Assembly (NCBI RefSeq): GCF_000828055.2
Contig: NZ_CP010523.2
Location: 3,844,001 to 3,908,000, forward strand
Direction of reading: 5' to 3'
DNA from: Klebsiella variicola
Lineage (GTDB): Bacteria; Pseudomonadota; Gammaproteobacteria; Enterobacterales; Enterobacteriaceae
Length of the DNA stretch: 64,000 bases
Positions 17,665 through 28,529 of this stretch are shown one piece after another. Each line of letters begins with the position of its first letter. The first letter of the stretch is position 1. The notes under the pieces are model-generated. The model did not search any database. It was given only the letters and a program-made list of their open reading frames with translations, and was not told the origin of the DNA. A program made the position numbers and the translations under genes.

Positions 17665-18462
17665 TCAACCAAGAGCATTAAGACGTTTTTGCGCTTGTTT
17701 CGCACCGTCGGTGCCGGGGAATTTACTGATCACCTGCTGGTAAACCGCTTTCGCTTTCGCGGTATCACCCTTGTCCTGCATGATCACGCCGACCTTAAAC
17801 ATGGCGTCAGGCGCTTTTGGCGATTTCGGGTAGTTCTTCACCACCGAGGCGAAGTAAAACGCCGCATCGTCTTTTTTCCCCTTATTGTAATTCAACTGTC
17901 CGAGCCAATAGTTGGCGTTCGGCTGATAAGTTGAATCCGGGTACTTTTTAACGAAGTTCTGAAACGCCACCATTGCGTCATCCTGGCGTGAAGCATCCTT
18001 CACCAGGGCAATGGCCGCATTGTAATCGGTGTTCGCATCGCCGGTCATCGCCGGGGCGCCTGACGAGGCCGCTGGCGCTGCGCTGGTAGCAGCCGCGCTC
18101 TGATCGCCGGAAGACGATGGAGCCTGCGTACCTGATGCTGCCGCTGCGCCGCCGCTGCTCAGACTATCTATCTGCAGCAGAATCTGCTTCTGGCGCTCAA
18201 CGATCTGATTCAGCTGATATTGGTTCTCCTGGATCTGGCCACGGAGAGAATCAATGTCAGTCTGGTTATCAGAGAGTTGTTGCTGGAGTTGGGTTAAAAG
18301 CTGGCTGTGAGCATTGGAAATACGCTCGAGTTGAGTGACGCGGTCTTCGACCGAGCCTGAGCCGACACTACTGATTGGCGCCTGAGCAAAAGCGGCCCAG
18401 GGGGCCGCTATGCCAACCAGTAACGACAGACTCAATAAATGATGTCTGAAGTTACTGCTCAT
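17665..18462 (-). CDS. cpoB: CpoB (YbgF), periplasmic cell-division coordinator of Tol-Pal
   Basis: A 265-residue periplasmic protein. A Sec signal peptide of about 26 residues ends at AFA-QAP. A coiled-coil trimerization segment (about residues 38-100) is rich in Gln and Leu. An Ala/Ser-rich linker follows, and then tetratricopeptide repeats (about residue 145 onward). In E. coli it binds TolA and PBP1B and links outer-membrane constriction with peptidoglycan synthesis. It is the last gene of the operon, nine bases after pal. Confidence 0.96.
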   Translation of the reverse strand: MSSNFRHHLLSLSLLVGIAAPWAAFAQAPISSVGSGSVEDRVTQLERISNAHSQLLTQLQQQLSDNQTDIDSLRGQIQENQYQLNQIVERQKQILLQIDSLSSGGAAAASGTQAPSSSGDQSAAATSAAPAASSGAPAMTGDANTDYNAAIALVKDASRQDDAMVAFQNFVKKYPDSTYQPNANYWLGQLNYNKGKKDDAAFYFASVVKNYPKSPKAPDAMFKVGVIMQDKGDTAKAKAVYQQVISKFPGTDGAKQAQKRLNALG

Positions 18463-18471
18463 GCAATTCTC

Positions 18472-19020
<549 letters not shown>

Positions 19021-19030
19021 TTATTTATTA

Positions 19031-20323
19031 TCACAGATACGGCGACCAGGCAGGCGATTTTACCTGTCCATCAGTTGCCGGAAGACGCGCTTTGAAACGC
19101 CCATCTGTAGAAACCAGATTCAGCACGGATCCCATCCCCTGAGAAGAGCTGTAGATTACCATAGTGCCGTTAGGTGCCAGACTTGGCGTTTCGTCTAAAA
19201 ACGTTGATGACAGAACCTGTACACCACCCGCTTCCAGATCTTGTTTGGCAATGTGCTGCTGACCGCCGGCCGAGCTGACCATTACCATGGTTTTACCATC
19301 CGCGCTCACGTCGGCGTCCTGGTTCTGTGAACCTTCCCAGGTGATACGCTGCGGCGTGCCGCCATTGATGTTGACTTTATACACCTGCGGACGACCGGCC
19401 TGGTCAGAGGTGAAGGCCAGGTTCTGGCTGTCCGGGAACCAGCTTGGTTCGGTGTTGTTGCTGCGACCGTTAGTCACCTGACGAATCTGACCGGAGCCCA
19501 GATCCATCACGTACAGGTTCAGGCTACCGGTTTTCGACAGCGCGAAGGCCAACTTAGAGCCATCCGGAGAGAACGCCGGCGCGCCGTTGTGCTGCGGGAA
19601 GGAGGCGATCTGACGCACAGCGCCGTTCGCCAGGGTCTGAACCACCAGCGCAGAACGACCACTTTCAAAGGTCACGTAAGCCAGTTTAGAACCGTCCGGA
19701 GACCAGGCCGGGGACATCAGCGGCTGGGAGGAACGGTGAACAAGGAACTGGTTGTAACCATCGTAGTCGGACACGCGCAGTTCGTAAGGGAACTGGCCGC
19801 CGTTTTTCTGCACCACGTAGGCGATACGGGTACGGAAGGCGCCCTTGATGCCGGTCAGCTTCTCAAATACCGCGTCGCTGGCAGCGTGCGCTGCGTAGCG
19901 CAGGTACTGTTTAGTGACTTTAAAAGAGCCTTGCGCCAGCGTTGTACCCGGCGCACCGCCGGTATCCACCAGCTGATATGCTACCTGATAAGAACCATCC
20001 GGGTTTGACGTGACCTGACCGACGACCACGGCGTCGATACCCAGCGCAGACCAGGCAGCAGGCTGCACTTCCTGGGCACTGGTCGGCTGCTGCGGCAGAC
20101 GCGAGCGATCCAGCGGGTTGAATTTACCACTGTTGCGCAGGTCAGCTGCCACGATACCACCAACATCTTCAGGCGCAGCGCCCTGGCCGGCCCACTGGAA
20201 CGGTACCACGCCGATAGGGCGTGCCGAGTCCACCCCCTGGGTGATCTCGATACGTACTTCTGCGTGCAGCACCGCCGCCCACAGCATTAAAAAACCAAAT
20301 GCTACTCGTAATGCCTGCTTCAT
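19031..20323 (-). CDS. tolB: TolB, periplasmic beta-propeller protein of Tol-Pal
   Basis: A 430-residue periplasmic protein with a signal peptide ending LHA-EVR. The N-terminal alpha/beta domain is followed by a six-bladed propeller (about residues 165-430) with recurring [12 protein letters not shown] repeats. It binds Pal, and its N-terminal segment contacts TolA. The second of two adjacent ATGs is chosen because it sits five bases behind GGAG. It follows tolA after a 130-base gap with a hairpin. Confidence 0.96.
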   Translation of the reverse strand: MKQALRVAFGFLMLWAAVLHAEVRIEITQGVDSARPIGVVPFQWAGQGAAPEDVGGIVAADLRNSGKFNPLDRSRLPQQPTSAQEVQPAAWSALGIDAVVVGQVTSNPDGSYQVAYQLVDTGGAPGTTLAQGSFKVTKQYLRYAAHAASDAVFEKLTGIKGAFRTRIAYVVQKNGGQFPYELRVSDYDGYNQFLVHRSSQPLMSPAWSPDGSKLAYVTFESGRSALVVQTLANGAVRQIASFPQHNGAPAFSPDGSKLAFALSKTGSLNLYVMDLGSGQIRQVTNGRSNNTEPSWFPDSQNLAFTSDQAGRPQVYKVNINGGTPQRITWEGSQNQDADVSADGKTMVMVSSAGGQQHIAKQDLEAGGVQVLSSTFLDETPSLAPNGTMVIYSSSQGMGSVLNLVSTDGRFKARLPATDGQVKSPAWSPYL

Positions 20324-20424
20324 CATATCTCCCTTATCCGGGCGGAAAGCCCACGATAATTTAGCAGAATGTTAACAAACTCAAATATACAAAACTACCA
20401 AAACCCTGTGACTACCATAGATTG

Positions 20425-20450
20425 TTTTTCCCCGTTTGCACGGGGAAAAA
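20425..20450. other. Hairpin between tolA and tolB
   Basis: TTTTTCCCCG and CGGGGAAAAA form a 10-base-pair stem with loop TTTGCA. The T-run lies on the 5' side of the stem on both strands, so it does not fit an intrinsic terminator. It may affect mRNA processing or stability between tolA and tolB. Confidence 0.5.
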
Positions 20451-20452
20451 TA

Positions 20453-21790
20453 TCACTGAGGTTTGAAGTCCAGTGGCGCATTTTTGAAGACTTCATATAC
20501 TGCCTGGCTAGGTGGTTTCGGGAACTTAGCCTGCCGGGCTGCGGCAAGAGCGGCCTGGCACAGAGCAGGATCACCACCTTCGGACTGTATATTTAACAAC
20601 AGGCCGTCAGGAGCAAGTTTGATACGCAAGGTACATGTTTTGCCTGCATAGGACGATGCGTCATAAAACTTACTTTCAATCGCCGACTTTATCTGCCCGG
20701 CATAGTTATTGATATCAGCCCCCGAGGCACTGTTTTTAGTATTACCACTCCCGGCAGCAGAGGCATTGTTTCCTTTGGCTCCTCCGCCTGTTTTAGGCGC
20801 ATTCTTACCCGAACTCAGATCGCCAAGCAGGTCGTCAACGCCGTCCGCTTCTTTCGCGGCAGCCGCTTTCTTCGCTGCCGCCGCTTTTGCTGCTGCCGCT
20901 TTGGCCGCTTTATCGGCCGCTGCCTTCTCTGCCGCAGCCGCTTTGGCTGCCGCCGCTTTTTCAGCTGCGGCGGCTTTTTCGGCGGCGGCCTTCTCTGCGG
21001 CCGCTTTTTGGGCGGCAGCTTTCTCAGCGGCTTTTTCGGCGGCTTTTTCTGCTGCCGCTTTTTCAGCCGCAGCTTGCTTAGCCGCTTCCTGCTGGGCCTT
21101 CTTCTCTGCTTCCTGCTGCGCTTTTTTCGCCGCTGCCGCTTCCGCTTTCTTCTGCGCTTCTGCTGCGGCTTTCGCCGCTTCGGCTTCCGCCTGTTTCTTC
21201 GCATCGGCTGCCGCTTTCGCGGCGGCGGCATCGGCCTGTTTCTTCGCGTCAGCGGCGGCTTTAGCCGCTGCCAGCTCAGCCGCTTTTGCCTGGGCATCCG
21301 CCTTCGCTTTTGCGTCGGCAGCCGCTTTGGCAGCCGCTTCCTGCGCTTCTTTAGCCTGCGCATCCGCTTTGGCTTTCGCCGCCGCGGCAGCCTTGGCAGC
21401 CGCTTCCTCAGCCTGCTTCTGCTGTTCCTTCGCTTCTTTCGCCGCTTCCTGCGCCTGCAGCCGTTCCTGTTCGAGCTGTTTCAGCCGTTCCTGTTCCGCT
21501 GCCTGTTTCTCACGTAACTCTTCCGCCTGCTGCTGCGCCTGTTTTTCACGCTGCTCAGCGGCGCGACGTGCGCTGGCCTGCTGCTGTTGCTGACGGTTAT
21601 AGTTATTTACCACCGCCCCCGGATCGACCATGACGGCATCAATGGACGATCCCCCGCCGCCGCCGGCAGAGGCATCCAGATGCTCGTCAAACGAACTCCA
21701 GATCAGCAGCGCGATCAGAATGATGTGCAGCGCGACTGAAATGATGATCGCTCGTTTAAGCTTGTCGTTTTGTTCGGTTGCCTTTGACAC
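20453..21790 (-). CDS. tolA: TolA, inner-membrane to periplasm-spanning protein of Tol-Pal
   Basis: A 445-residue protein with a GTG start at VSKATEQ, as in E. coli; the frame is open further upstream but without homology. One transmembrane helix (about residues 14-34) is followed by a Gly run. A long Ala/Lys/Glu-rich helical domain (about residues 70-320) is built of EKAAA and AAADAKKQA-type repeats. The globular C-terminal domain (about residues 345-445) has the conserved Cys pair in CTLRIKLAPDG and ALCQAALAA. It is longer than the 421-residue E. coli protein, with the difference in the repeat domain. Confidence 0.96.
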   Translation of the reverse strand: MSKATEQNDKLKRAIIISVALHIILIALLIWSSFDEHLDASAGGGGGSSIDAVMVDPGAVVNNYNRQQQQQASARRAAEQREKQAQQQAEELREKQAAEQERLKQLEQERLQAQEAAKEAKEQQKQAEEAAAKAAAAAKAKADAQAKEAQEAAAKAAADAKAKADAQAKAAELAAAKAAADAKKQADAAAAKAAADAKKQAEAEAAKAAAEAQKKAEAAAAKKAQQEAEKKAQQEAAKQAAAEKAAAEKAAEKAAEKAAAQKAAAEKAAAEKAAAAEKAAAAKAAAAEKAAADKAAKAAAAKAAAAKKAAAAKEADGVDDLLGDLSSGKNAPKTGGGAKGNNASAAGSGNTKNSASGADINNYAGQIKSAIESKFYDASSYAGKTCTLRIKLAPDGLLLNIQSEGGDPALCQAALAAARQAKFPKPPSQAVYEVFKNAPLDFKPQ

Positions 21791-21889
21791 TATCGGTTCC
21801 CAAAAACTGTTCGCCTGTACCCGCGATGCACGCCGACGGCGAGCGATACCCACCATCGGACGCCACGCGGACGCACATACCTGAAGCGA

Positions 21890-22318
21890 TTAAATAGGTT
21901 TGGTCATCAAGCCGACCGATTTAACCCCTGCACTATGCAACAGGTTCAGCGCTTTAATAATTTCATCGTAAGGGACGTCTTTCGCACCGCCGATCAGGAA
22001 TACCGTTTTCTCATTGGCTTCAAGACGACGCTTCGCTTCGGCAATCACCTGCTCCGGCGGCAGCTGGGACAGCGTCTCCTGCCCCACTTTCACGCTGTAC
22101 TGCCCTACCCCGGAGACTTCCACAATCACCGGCGGATCGTCATTGCTTTTCACCGCTTGCGATTCCGTGGCGTCCGGCAGATCGACTTCCACGCTCTGCG
22201 TAATGATGGGCGCCGTTGCCATAAAGATCAGCAGCAGTACCAGCAGGACATCCAGCAGCGGAACGATGTTGATCTCGGACTTCAGTTCGCGACGTCCGCG
22301 TCCACGTGCTCTGGCCAT
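21890..22318 (-). CDS. tolR: TolR, proton-channel subunit of Tol-Pal
   Basis: A 142-residue inner-membrane protein of the ExbD/TolR family. The single helix begins NIVPLLDVLLVLLLIFM, with the proton-carrying Asp near residue 23. A periplasmic domain follows. With TolQ it converts proton motive force into TolA movement. It lies three bases behind tolQ. Confidence 0.97.
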   Translation of the reverse strand: MARARGRGRRELKSEINIVPLLDVLLVLLLIFMATAPIITQSVEVDLPDATESQAVKSNDDPPVIVEVSGVGQYSVKVGQETLSQLPPEQVIAEAKRRLEANEKTVFLIGGAKDVPYDEIIKALNLLHSAGVKSVGLMTKPI

Positions 22319-22321
22319 GGC

Positions 22322-23415
<1,094 letters not shown>

Positions 23416-23564
23416 TTTACATCCCGGTAATGCAAAAAAAGGTTAGAGCTTTCAAACTTCGCTACTATACGCGCGGGAAAGGTGGTTTGGAATGGGGGAA
23501 AGTAAACGGGGCGTAAATTTTTATGGGCTTATGCAAGCCCATACCATTAACAGAGATCTCTTAT

Positions 23565-23849
23565 TCAAAAGAAGAAAAAGAAGAGACCCAAAGCGAGCAC
23601 GATATCAGCGATAAGCGGACAAAAAATCCCCTGCCAGTGAACGGCACGCGGACGGAAGCCCACGCCGTGAATAACGCCGCTGCAAACCGCCCACATCAGC
23701 AAGAAACCATGCCAGATTTCCAGCTCGCTGGTCTTCGCCGCAAAGCGCGACGGATCCCAGAAGATGCAGCCTGCCAGCAGCAGCGCCATCAATAAGGAAA
23801 GCGCCCTTAACGGGCGCTTGTCCATTATCGCATACATATACTTTATCAT
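23565..23849 (-). CDS. ybgE: YbgE, small membrane protein of the cytochrome bd operon
   Basis: A 94-residue inner-membrane protein with three hydrophobic helices. From MDKRPLRALS onward it matches E. coli YbgE closely, ending in five Phe. The first eight residues (MIKYMYAI) differ from E. coli (MSKIIATLYAV) and fall on the end of an ERIC element, which supplies the start codon and the AGAGG upstream of it. It is the last gene of cydABX-ybgE. Its function is unknown. Confidence 0.93.
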   Translation of the reverse strand: MIKYMYAIMDKRPLRALSLLMALLLAGCIFWDPSRFAAKTSELEIWHGFLLMWAVCSGVIHGVGFRPRAVHWQGIFCPLIADIVLALGLFFFFF

Positions 23850-23959
23850 TCACGTCGCCTCTTTGTTGGCTACGTCTGCTTACCCCAGTCACTTACTGGT
23901 GTAAGCTCCTGGGGATTCACAGACTTGCCGCCTCGATGCAATCCGAATGATTTCGTATA
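23837..23959. repeat. ERIC element between cydX and ybgE
   Basis: A 123-base element with TATAC...GTATA ends. On the minus strand the core reads GTGAATCCCCAGGAGCTTAC, then AGTAAGTGACTGGGG, the well-known ERIC primer regions, preceded by AGGCGGCAAG. It lies inside the cyd operon and covers the first four ybgE codons. Transcription would give a long hairpin. Confidence 0.9.
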
Positions 23960-23979
23960 TCGCATCACGATAATACTCA

Positions 23980-24093
23980 TCAGTGTTCTTCTTTACCTGC
24001 TTTGGTGGCTTCCACGTGCTCAAGCGCCAGCGCGGTAATCACCCCAAAGGCACAGGCAAGAAGCGTTCCCAAAATCCATGCGAAGTACCACAT
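23980..24093 (-). CDS. cydX: CydX, small subunit of cytochrome bd-I oxidase
   Basis: A 37-residue protein starting MWYFAWILGTLLACAFGV and ending GKEEH. It is one transmembrane helix with a charged C-terminal tail that includes the conserved LEHVE segment. It closely matches E. coli CydX (YbgT), which stabilizes the haems of CydAB. It begins 15 bases after cydB. Confidence 0.95.
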   Translation of the reverse strand: MWYFAWILGTLLACAFGVITALALEHVEATKAGKEEH

Positions 24094-24108
24094 ATATAGC
24101 TCCTTACC

Positions 24109-25248
24109 TTAGTACAGCGAGTGGGTGTTCTTTTCGATGTCTTCGCGCGTAATGCGGCCGAACATCTTCCAGTAACACCAGCTGGTGTAGGCCAGAATGA
24201 TCGGCACGAAGACAATCGCCACGTAGGTCATCAGGTTCAGCGTCCGCTGACTGGAGGTCGCGTCCCACATCGTCAGGCTGGCGTTCAGCATGGTGCTGGA
24301 CGGCATGATGAACGGGAACATCGCAATACCGGCGGTCAGAATGATGCAGGCCAGGGTCAGCGAGGAGAACAGGAATGCCCACGCGCCTTTATCCGCTTTA
24401 GTCGAGACGACGGTCAGCAGCGGCAGCACCACGCCCAGGGCAGGAACGGCCCACAGCGCTGGCATGTTATTAAAGTTCACCATCCATGCACCGGCCTCAC
24501 GCACGACTTCTTTAGTCAGCGGGTTAGACGGGCCGCTATGATCCATTACTGATTTCACCACATAGCCGTCGATGCCGTAGTAGACCCACACGCCCGCCAG
24601 CGCGAAGCAGACCAGCGTCACCAGCGCCGCCACCGTGGAAACGGTGCGGGTACGCAGGTGCAGTTCGCCTACGGTACGCATCTGCAGGTAGGTGGCACCC
24701 TGAGTCAGGATCATCGCCACGCTGACGATACCGGCCAGCAGACCAAACGGGTTCAGCAGCTGGAAGAAGTTTCCGGTATAGAACAGACGCAGGTATTCAT
24801 CGACGTGGAACGGCACGCCCTGCAACAGGTTGCCGAAGGCCACACCAATCACCAGCGGCGGTACGAAGCTACCGATGAAGATGCCCCAGTCCCACATGTT
24901 GCGCCAGCGGGTGTCCTCGATCTTGGAACGGTAGTCAAAACCGACCGGACGGAAGAACAGCGAAGCCAGCACCAGAATCATCGCCACATAGAAGCCAGAG
25001 AACGCTGCGGCGTAAACCATCGGCCAGGCCGCGAACAGCGCGCCGCCGGCGGTGATCAGCCACACCTGGTTACCGTCCCAGTGCGGAGCGATGGCGTTGA
25101 TCATAATCCGACGCTCGGTGTCGTTACGGCCGAGGAAACGGGTGAGCATGCCCACCCCCATGTCGAACCCGTCGGCGACAGCGAAGCCAATCAGCAGAAT
25201 GCCAATCAGCAGCCACCAGATAAAACGCAATACTTCATAATCGATCAT
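24109..25248 (-). CDS. cydB: CydB, subunit II of cytochrome bd-I ubiquinol oxidase
   Basis: A 379-residue inner-membrane protein with about nine helices and the same length as in E. coli. It starts MIDYEVLRFIWWLLIG and includes the conserved GFDMGVGM region near residue 28. It pairs with CydA to reduce oxygen with electrons from ubiquinol at low oxygen tension. It lies 15 bases after cydA. Confidence 0.98.
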   Translation of the reverse strand: MIDYEVLRFIWWLLIGILLIGFAVADGFDMGVGMLTRFLGRNDTERRIMINAIAPHWDGNQVWLITAGGALFAAWPMVYAAAFSGFYVAMILVLASLFFRPVGFDYRSKIEDTRWRNMWDWGIFIGSFVPPLVIGVAFGNLLQGVPFHVDEYLRLFYTGNFFQLLNPFGLLAGIVSVAMILTQGATYLQMRTVGELHLRTRTVSTVAALVTLVCFALAGVWVYYGIDGYVVKSVMDHSGPSNPLTKEVVREAGAWMVNFNNMPALWAVPALGVVLPLLTVVSTKADKGAWAFLFSSLTLACIILTAGIAMFPFIMPSSTMLNASLTMWDATSSQRTLNLMTYVAIVFVPIILAYTSWCYWKMFGRITREDIEKNTHSLY

Positions 25249-25263
25249 TTGACGACTCCTGTC

Positions 25264-26832
25264 TTAGCGTGCCGACTGAATAGCCGCAGAGGACTGTTCA
25301 AAGTGATAGCGGCCGGTTTTCAGGCTGCTAGGTCCTTTGCGGGCAAACTTGAACATCAGGAACAGTTCAGCCACCAGGAACAGCGTGTACAGACCGCAGA
25401 TCAGCAACATTGAGAAGATCAGATCGCCTGCGGTCAACGACGAGTTGGCCACCGCGGTCGGCAGGACCTCACCAATCGCCCACGGCTGACGGCCATACTC
25501 GGCAACAAACCAGCCTGACTCCACGGCAATCCACGGCAGCGGCAGGCCAAAGAACGCGGCGCGCAGCAGCCATTTTTTCTCGCCAATGCGGTTACGAATC
25601 ACGCTCCAGAAGGAGGCGCCGATAATCAACAGCATCAGGATGCCGCACGCCACCATGATACGGAAGGCGAAGTACAGCGGGGCGACGCTTGGAATAGAGT
25701 CTTTGGTCGCTTTGGCGATCTGCTCTTCCGTGGCGTCAGCGACGTTCGGGGTATAGCGCTTCAGCAACAGGCCATAGCCGAGGTCTTTCTTCACGCTATT
25801 GAACTGGTCACGCACGGCCTGGTCGGTCGAACCGGCGCGCAGCTGCTCCAGTAGCGCGTACGCTTTCATCCCGTTACGGATACGCTCTTCGTGCTGAACC
25901 ATCAGATCTTTCAGGCCGATAACCGGCTTATCCACCGAGCGGGTGGCGATGATGCCCAGCGCGTAAGGGATCTGGATCGCGAAGTGGTTGGTCTGCGCAT
26001 TCTGATCGGGAATACCAAACAGAGTAAAGGCAGCCGGCGCCGGCTGGGTTTCCCACTCAGCTTCGATAGCCGCCAGTTTGGTTTTCTGCACGTCACCCAT
26101 TTCGTAACCGGATTCGTCACCCAGCACAATAACGGAGAGGATCGCCGCCATACCGAAGCTGGCTGCGATGGCAAAGGAGCGCTTAGCAAAGGCAAAGTCG
26201 CGGCCTTTCAGCATATACCAGGAGCTGATAGCCAGGATGAACATCGCGCCAGTCACATAGCCGGAGGCCACGGTGTGGACGAATTTAACCTGAGCAACCG
26301 GGTTCAGGACTAGTTCGGAGAAGCTGACCATCTCCATACGCATGGTTTCGAAGTTGAAGTCCGATGCGATAGGGTTCTGCATCCAGCCGTTGGCGACGAG
26401 GATCCACAGCGCGGAGAGGTTGGAGCCCAGCGCAACCAGCCAGGTGACCGCCATGTGCTGAACTTTACCCAGACGATCCCAACCGAAGAAGAACAGACCT
26501 ACAAAGGTGGATTCGAGGAAGAAGGCCATCAGACCTTCAATGGCCAGCGGCGCACCGAAGATATCGCCCACGTAGTGTGAGTAATACGACCAGTTAGTCC
26601 CGAACTGGAACTCCATGGTCAGACCGGTCGCCACACCCAGCGCGAAGTTGATACCAAACAACTTGCCCCAGAATTTGGTCATATCTTTATAAATCTGTTT
26701 GCCGGAAAGGACGTAAACCGTTTCCATGATGGCCAGCAGGAACGCCATACCGAGCGTTAGCGGCACAAAAAGGAAGTGGTACATCGCGGTCAAGGCAAAC
26801 TGTAAGCGCGACAGTTCGACTATATCTAACAT
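25264..26832 (-). CDS. cydA: CydA, subunit I of cytochrome bd-I ubiquinol oxidase
   Basis: A 522-residue inner-membrane protein that carries haems b558, b595 and d. The haem-ligand His near residue 19 ([17 protein letters not shown]), the quinol-binding Q loop (about residues 250-330, with GDESGYEM) and the second conserved ligand region around Met 393 (FRIMVACG) are present. The second of two ATGs is used because GGAG stands five bases before it. It is the first gene of cydABX-ybgE; a perfect FNR box lies 335 bases upstream. Confidence 0.98.
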   Translation of the reverse strand: MLDIVELSRLQFALTAMYHFLFVPLTLGMAFLLAIMETVYVLSGKQIYKDMTKFWGKLFGINFALGVATGLTMEFQFGTNWSYYSHYVGDIFGAPLAIEGLMAFFLESTFVGLFFFGWDRLGKVQHMAVTWLVALGSNLSALWILVANGWMQNPIASDFNFETMRMEMVSFSELVLNPVAQVKFVHTVASGYVTGAMFILAISSWYMLKGRDFAFAKRSFAIAASFGMAAILSVIVLGDESGYEMGDVQKTKLAAIEAEWETQPAPAAFTLFGIPDQNAQTNHFAIQIPYALGIIATRSVDKPVIGLKDLMVQHEERIRNGMKAYALLEQLRAGSTDQAVRDQFNSVKKDLGYGLLLKRYTPNVADATEEQIAKATKDSIPSVAPLYFAFRIMVACGILMLLIIGASFWSVIRNRIGEKKWLLRAAFFGLPLPWIAVESGWFVAEYGRQPWAIGEVLPTAVANSSLTAGDLIFSMLLICGLYTLFLVAELFLMFKFARKGPSSLKTGRYHFEQSSAAIQSAR

Positions 26833-27583
26833 CATGACTCCTTGCTCATCGCATGAAGACTCCGAAAATGAACCGAGAAGCTCTGGCTCATACGCATGCC
26901 CCAATACAAAAGTTATTTGTTGGCCCGTCCGCAGCGCGTTTCACCTGAAAGTGAAGCCACGCCACGACAAGGTTACAAATACGTTAACGAAAACCCAATT
27001 GATTCCCCAATATATTACGCCGCAATAACCTTACAATAAATATGTTTTTATTGTTCCAGTTTTACATTTTTCGACGGTGATCAATATATAGCGAAGATAG
27101 CCTGTTTAGGCCAATTTGACTTGCGACAATTTAACGTTTTTTGAAGAATTTTTCCAAGCATTAAGCATTGATATAAATCAATTTTTACTCTACGTGTTAA
27201 TTATGTAGCTCAATAAAGAATATTGGTGAACTTAATGTTAATGTTGTGTTTAAAGTATGGCTTGCTTGGTTACTGAAAAGAGAGATATGAGAATCATAGG
27301 TAATATTATTTAACGCCGCGGGGAAAAATGAAAAAAAATGCGCCGATCCTAATAATGCTAGACTGCTCACAGTATTTTTCCTGTTTTCTTATGCCCTTCT
27401 CTTCTGTTTTTTCACTATCTAAAACCCTTGCCTGTCGCGAATTGCGGAAATATTTCCTTCAGCAACCACGCTGCCGGGATTATATTCATGAAATAATTCA
27501 TAAAATCAATATGATAGATAAGGTTTTTCACGGAGCAGGCATTCCGCCGGTTCAGCGGATGTTCTGGCGAGATGGATAACGCC
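26833..27583. other. AT-rich intergenic region upstream of cydA
   Basis: About 750 bases with no convincing gene. The stretch nearer cydA holds regulatory sequence: a perfect FNR box and GTTAAT-type ArcA-like elements (around 27196 and 27236). In E. coli K-12 the mngRAB genes lie in this gap and are absent here. An 83-codon plus-strand frame (27328-27579) has poor codon use and no recognizable family. Confidence 0.7.
27168..27181. promoter_or_regulatory. FNR box in the cyd control region
   Basis: TTGATATAAATCAA fits the FNR consensus TTGAT-N4-ATCAA at every specified position. FNR represses E. coli cydAB under strict anaerobiosis. Confidence 0.85.
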
Positions 27584-27610
27584 CATAAAAAAGGCCACCT
27601 GACGGTGGCC
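27584..27610 (-). terminator. Intrinsic terminator of the sdh-suc operon
   Basis: GGCCACC/GGTGGCC (27593-27599 with 27604-27610) with loop TGAC, followed on the minus strand by TTTTTTATGGG. Confidence 0.88.
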
Positions 27611-27659
27611 AACCATGTCGAAATCGGACAGATTTCTGCTTCGGAGAAGCAGAGAGGGT
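27584..27659 (-). ncRNA. Possible SdhX (RybD) sRNA from the sucD 3' end
   Basis: In E. coli the SdhX sRNA is released from the 3' end of the sdh-suc mRNA. Here the 76 bases after the sucD stop hold a hairpin TCTGCTTC/GAAGCAGA (27635-27653) and the terminator stem, a layout that suits a processed, Hfq-bound RNA. The sRNA is inferred from position and structure only. Confidence 0.4.
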
Positions 27660-28529
27660 TTACTTGATGATAGCTTTCAGCGCTTCGCCGATATCGGCCA
27701 GGCTGCGAACGGTTTTCACACCAGCGGCTTCCAGGGCGGCGAATTTCTCATCAGCAGTACCTTTACCGCCAGCGATGATGGCGCCCGCGTGGCCCATACG
27801 CTTGCCTTTCGGCGCGGTCACGCCCGCGATGTAGCCGACAACCGGCTTGGTCACGTGCTCTTTGATGTAGGCTGCCGCTTCTTCTTCCGCGCTGCCGCCG
27901 ATCTCACCGATCATCACGATCGCTTCGGTCTGCGGATCTTCCTGGAACAGCTTCAGGATATCGATGAAGTTGGAGCCCGGGATCGGGTCGCCGCCGATAC
28001 CGACGCAGGTAGACTGGCCGAAGCCGTAGTCGGTGGTCTGCTTAACCGCTTCATAGGTCAGGGTACCGGAACGGGAAACGATGCCCACTTTACCCGGCTT
28101 GTGAATGTGACCCGGCATGATGCCGATTTTGCACTCGCCCGGGGTGATAACGCCTGGGCAGTTCGGGCCAATCATGCGTACGCCCGCTTCGTCCAGCTTC
28201 ACTTTCACAGTCAGCATATCCAGCGTCGGGATACCTTCGGTGATGGTGATAATCAGCTTAATGCCCGCGTCGATTGCTTCCAGAATGGAGTCTTTGCAGA
28301 ACGGCGCCGGAACGTAGATAACGGTCGCGGTCGCGCCGGTCGCTTCAACGGCTTCGCGCACGGTGTTGAACACCGGCAGACCCAGATGGGTGGTGCCGCC
28401 TTTGCCTGGCGTCACGCCGCCAACCATTTGCGTACCGTAAGCGATCGCTTGTTCAGAGTGGAAGGTCCCCTGGCTACCGGTGAAGCCCTGGCAGATAACC
28501 TTGGTATCTTTATTAATTAAAACTGACAT
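27660..28529 (-). CDS. sucD: SucD, succinyl-CoA synthetase alpha subunit
   Basis: A 289-residue cytosolic TCA-cycle subunit that binds CoA and is phosphorylated on His. The CoA-binding N-terminal Rossmann domain starts with [15 protein letters not shown] near residue 12. The phosphorylated His lies in [15 protein letters not shown] near residue 247. It overlaps the sucC stop by one base (TAATG). It is the last gene of sdhCDAB-sucABCD. Confidence 0.98.
   Translation of the reverse strand: MSVLINKDTKVICQGFTGSQGTFHSEQAIAYGTQMVGGVTPGKGGTTHLGLPVFNTVREAVEATGATATVIYVPAPFCKDSILEAIDAGIKLIITITEGIPTLDMLTVKVKLDEAGVRMIGPNCPGVITPGECKIGIMPGHIHKPGKVGIVSRSGTLTYEAVKQTTDYGFGQSTCVGIGGDPIPGSNFIDILKLFQEDPQTEAIVMIGEIGGSAEEEAAAYIKEHVTKPVVGYIAGVTAPKGKRMGHAGAIIAGGKGTADEKFAALEAAGVKTVRSLADIGEALKAIIK

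Noticed and set aside
20709..21593. An Ala/Ser/Phe/Cys-rich plus-strand frame of 294 codons
   Set aside because: It is the complement of the Ala/Lys-rich repeats of tolA; composition explains it.
23523..23542. ATGGGCTT/AAGCCCAT hairpin after ybgE as a terminator
   Set aside because: The stem is good, but there is no T-run after it on the minus strand, so I do not call it an intrinsic terminator.
27328..27579. An 83-codon plus-strand frame in the cydA-sucD gap
   Set aside because: No good ribosome-binding site, AT-driven composition and no family; it also conflicts with a minus-strand frame of similar quality.
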